DNA of 8,457 nucleotides from Azoarcus sp. (GTDB lineage Bacteria > Pseudomonadota > Gammaproteobacteria > Burkholderiales > Rhodocyclaceae). The stretch spans positions 1-8,457 of the forward strand of contig JAIRNL010000187.1 in the NCBI GenBank assembly GCA_031258035.1, read 5' to 3'. Below are positions 7,179 to 8,457 of this stretch, in pieces (position 1 is the stretch's first letter; every line of letters begins with the position of its first letter). A model generated the notes under the pieces. That model was not told the origin of the DNA. It saw only the letters and a list, made by a program, of their open reading frames with translations, and did no database searches. Both the position numbers and the translations under genes were made by a program.

Positions 7179-7742
7179 TTATTGGTCCCGTCCACGTTTC
7201 GAGAGACGCAGCACCTGGGGATTGATCCGCAGGGGGCTGCGCGCGGTGGCATCCAGGTTGGCGGCGAACCTTGCGGCAATCTCTCCCGTATCGCCGTCCC
7301 CGCTGCCGGAAAACAGGCAGAACATCCCGCCCGTGCTGCAAAACGCCCTGCCCTCGCCAATGGTCAGTATCGGGGCGCCCGCCAGCCTGCGCAGCCGAGG
7401 GCCCACTTCGTCGGCGGGCATGGCGGAAAAATAAACGACGTCGCACAGGCTTTCGGCCTTTTCGGGCATGGTGCGGACACTGATCCGGCGCCCGAGCTTG
7501 ACCACCTTGGCAGCGTCGCGGATCGCCATCGCTTGCCTGTTGTTTTCCGGGAGGCAAACCCGCAGCGGCCCTTTTTCGCCGGGCCAGCGCGTATAGCTGA
7601 CGATACCCCAGAACACGGTCACGATCTTCGAGACCGGCGTCACCGCGGCACTGTCCGACGCCGCCCGCGCATTGCCCTGGATCAGGGTGAATGTCATCAG
7701 GGAGCACAGGGCCGGAAGGAGGAGACGCGGCAGTCTTCGCAA
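7179..7742 (-). CDS. yfiR: YfiR-like periplasmic repressor of the diguanylate cyclase (DUF4154)
   Basis: The protein has 187 residues. It begins with a signal peptide (RRLPRLLLPALCSLMTF, cleavage about ARA|AS after residue 27), so the mature form is periplasmic. The DUF4154/YfiR signature is clear: FWGIVSYTRWP near the start, RVCLPEN, SLCDVVYFS, and PILTIGEGRAFCSTGGMFCLF. Cys63, Cys100, Cys135 and Cys142 correspond to the two disulfides of Pseudomonas YfiR (there 71-110 and 145-152; the 7-residue spacing of the second pair is identical), so redox control is plausible. YfiR represses YfiN until YfiB sequesters it. The start is uncertain: the codon at 7742 is TTG without a visible Shine-Dalgarno, yet it gives a proper basic signal-peptide head. 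The next ATG (7697) would lose it. An in-frame stop lies at 7770-7772. It is first in the operon, one base before yfiN. Confidence 0.92.
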   Translation of the reverse strand: MRRLPRLLLPALCSLMTFTLIQGNARAASDSAAVTPVSKIVTVFWGIVSYTRWPGEKGPLRVCLPENNRQAMAIRDAAKVVKLGRRISVRTMPEKAESLCDVVYFSAMPADEVGPRLRRLAGAPILTIGEGRAFCSTGGMFCLFSGSGDGDTGEIAARFAANLDATARSPLRINPQVLRLSKRGRDQ

Positions 7743-7766
7743 GGAATGAAAAGTGAAGTGAATAGG

Positions 7767-7794
7767 GTATTATGATATTCTCATCGACGGCAAA
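7767..7794 (-). promoter_or_regulatory. Weak candidate promoter of the yfi operon
   Basis: An AT-rich island stands out in GC-rich surroundings just upstream of yfiR. On the minus strand TTTGCC (7794-7789) is followed after 16 bases by TAATAC (7772-7767), overlapping TATCATAAT. This would start transcription about 15-20 bases before the proposed TTG codon. The -35 match is poor, and the assignment rests mainly on AT content and location. A second possible start is the left arm of the inverted repeat at 7896-7904. Confidence 0.3.
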
Positions 7795-7895
7795 CTTGCC
7801 CCGCTTCCATGTCATCATGAGCATGTCCGCGCGGAAGCCGCGCCGGTATATGCCGACATGACCGTCCGTCCGCAGCCGGAGCGCAAATCGCGGGC

Positions 7896-7930
7896 CCCAT
7901 TCTATATGAACTCTCCGATGCTAGAATGGG
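7896..7930. repeat. Perfect 9-bp inverted repeat in the yfiR-cytochrome intergenic region
   Basis: CCCATTCTA at 7896-7904 and TAGAATGGG at 7922-7930 are exact reverse complements separated by 17 bases. The arms are not GC-rich and no T-run follows on either strand, so a terminator is unlikely. Each arm places a TAGAAT hexamer facing outward, one toward yfiR and one toward the cytochrome gene. A dimeric regulator site overlapping divergent promoters would fit. The rest of the 272-bp interval (7743-8014) shows nothing else I can name. Confidence 0.7.
7917..7927 (+). promoter_or_regulatory. Putative extended -10 promoter of the cytochrome gene
   Basis: The string GATGCTAGAAT gives an extended -10 (TGC then TAGAAT at 7922-7927), 87 bases before the cytochrome ATG. 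It is identical over 11 bases to the putative tRNA-Gly promoter on the opposite strand at 1225-1235. No convincing -35 lies 17 bases upstream (ATTCTA). It overlaps the right arm of the inverted repeat, so a protein bound there could control it. Confidence 0.45.
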
Positions 7931-8014
7931 AAAAATCCACAACATTCCGGGGCCCTCCTCCCGGATTGCCGCGCCTGGCACGGTTTTCATTCTTTTTGCC
8001 ATAAAGGACACAGC

Positions 8015-8457
8015 ATGCAGCCGTTTCGTTTTCCCGCCTTTTTCGTCCTTGCCGTTACCGCCGCCCTGCTTGCCGGCTGCGGACAAAAAAGCACGGTCGA
8101 TCCCGAAGAGTCTTCCGTCCTGACCAGCCCGGTTGCCCGTTTCGAATTCCAGGCCGCGCCCAAGATCCCTCCCGGTAATCGCACGGGCGAAGAAGTCTAC
8201 AATGGGCTGTGTACCACCTGTCATGCCACCGGCACGCTGGGCGCACCCAGGACGGGAGACGCGGCGGCCTGGGCGCCGCGCATCGCCGCCGGCTACGATG
8301 CTCTCGTCCTGTCGGTGATCAATGGCAAGGGTAACATGGCCCCCCGGGCCGGATCGGTCGACCTGACCGATACCGAAATCCAGCGCGGGGTGGCCTGGCT
8401 CGCCAACCAGGCCGGCGGGAATTTCACCGAACCGCCGACCGAACCGCCGACCGGGCA
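8015..8457 (+). CDS. Cytochrome c5-family lipoprotein, 3' end missing
   Basis: The gene starts at ATG 8015 with AAGGA six bases upstream and is open to the right edge (147 codons). The only plus-strand gene, it is divergent from yfiR. Residues 1-22 are a lipoprotein signal peptide ending in LLAGC, with Cys22 lipidated and Gly at +2, so the protein is membrane-tethered on the periplasmic side. One haem c site, CTTCH, is at 66-70. The distal ligand is probably Met108 in GKGNMAPR. Surrounding text (YNGLCTTCHATGTLGAPRTGD, AWAPRIAAG, LTDTEIQRGVAWL) follows the cytochrome c5 pattern of single-haem electron carriers; I infer a role in passing electrons in the periplasm, partner unknown. After the haem domain a TEPPTEPPT repeat begins at about residue 138 and continues to the edge, suggesting a Pro-rich tail or a linker to another domain. 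The real length cannot be known here. Confidence 0.9.
   Translation, partial: MQPFRFPAFFVLAVTAALLAGCGQKSTVDPEESSVLTSPVARFEFQAAPKIPPGNRTGEEVYNGLCTTCHATGTLGAPRTGDAAAWAPRIAAGYDALVLSVINGKGNMAPRAGSVDLTDTEIQRGVAWLANQAGGNFTEPPTEPPTG
8426..8453 (+). repeat. 12-bp tandem repeat encoding TEPP units
   Basis: ACCGAACCGCCG occurs at 8426-8437 and again exactly at 8438-8449, followed by a partial third copy, ACCG. It encodes Thr-Glu-Pro-Pro units at the end of the visible cytochrome. The repeat may continue beyond the window. Such in-frame repeats can vary in copy number by slippage. Confidence 0.75.

Noticed and set aside
5987..7225. Plus-strand open frame of 412 codons antisense to yfiN
   Set aside because: It mirrors the GGDEF enzyme exactly and has no domain of its own; third-position GC bias explains its length.
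7174..7824. Minus-strand frame of 216 codons overlapping yfiR in another frame
   Set aside because: It starts at an ATG upstream but reads as low-quality Pro/Arg-rich sequence. The yfiR frame carries the signal peptide and the conserved cysteines.
7781..8224. Minus-strand frame of 147 codons across the intergenic region and cytochrome start
   Set aside because: It overlaps the well-supported cytochrome gene on the other strand and shows no motif.

Overview
The window is GC-rich proteobacterial DNA. It looks betaproteobacterial, perhaps Rhodocyclales-like, because of the very high GC in recC, the gene families present, a tRNA-Gly(CCC) close to the E. coli glyU sequence, and a cytochrome c5-type lipoprotein. 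This placement is an inference and no taxon can be named from the sequence alone. Seven protein-coding loci and one tRNA are supported. All are on the minus strand except the cytochrome gene at the right edge.

Left part (1-1186), accessory in character and visibly less GC-rich than the rest. It holds the start of an exported protein that runs off the left edge (1-143). Upstream of that is a frameshifted cysteine-peptidase-like gene (168-915) whose frame stays open to about 1029 without a normal start codon. Next to these is a tRNA-Gly (1113-1186, anticodon CCC, CCA encoded). The tRNA 3' end faces the broken gene, which is a common arrangement at island insertion sites. The peptidase-like gene followed by a signal-peptide gene resembles a degraded effector/immunity pair, but that is inference.

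Middle (1272-5303). A membrane-anchored DUF2726 protein lies 42 bases downstream of a full-length recC. RecC is the Chi-recognition subunit of RecBCD. Neither recB nor recD is next to it on either side within the window. The recC start codon has no visible Shine-Dalgarno sequence and is immediately preceded by a perfect 9-bp all-G/C inverted repeat.

Right part (5394-7742). This is a complete yfiR-yfiN-yfiB signalling operon. YfiR is a periplasmic repressor with four cysteines matching the family's two disulfides. YfiN is a membrane diguanylate cyclase with an intact GGDEF motif and an RxxD inhibitory site. YfiB is an OmpA-like peptidoglycan-binding lipoprotein. The three genes are tightly packed (1-bp gap, then an ATGA overlap). 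In the known system, cell-envelope or redox stress is sensed by YfiB and YfiR, which release YfiN to make cyclic di-GMP. No convincing terminator separates yfiB from recC, so some read-through into recC is possible.

A 272-bp divergent intergenic region (7743-8014) separates yfiR from a c-type cytochrome lipoprotein on the plus strand (8015 to the right edge, partial). It contains a perfect 9-bp inverted repeat whose right arm includes an extended -10 motif. The same 11-bp string occurs upstream of the tRNA. I saw no CRISPR array, insertion sequence or replication origin. The most unusual elements are the orphan recC with its start-proximal hairpin, the broken toxin-like locus by the tRNA, and the palindromic promoter region between yfiR and the cytochrome gene.
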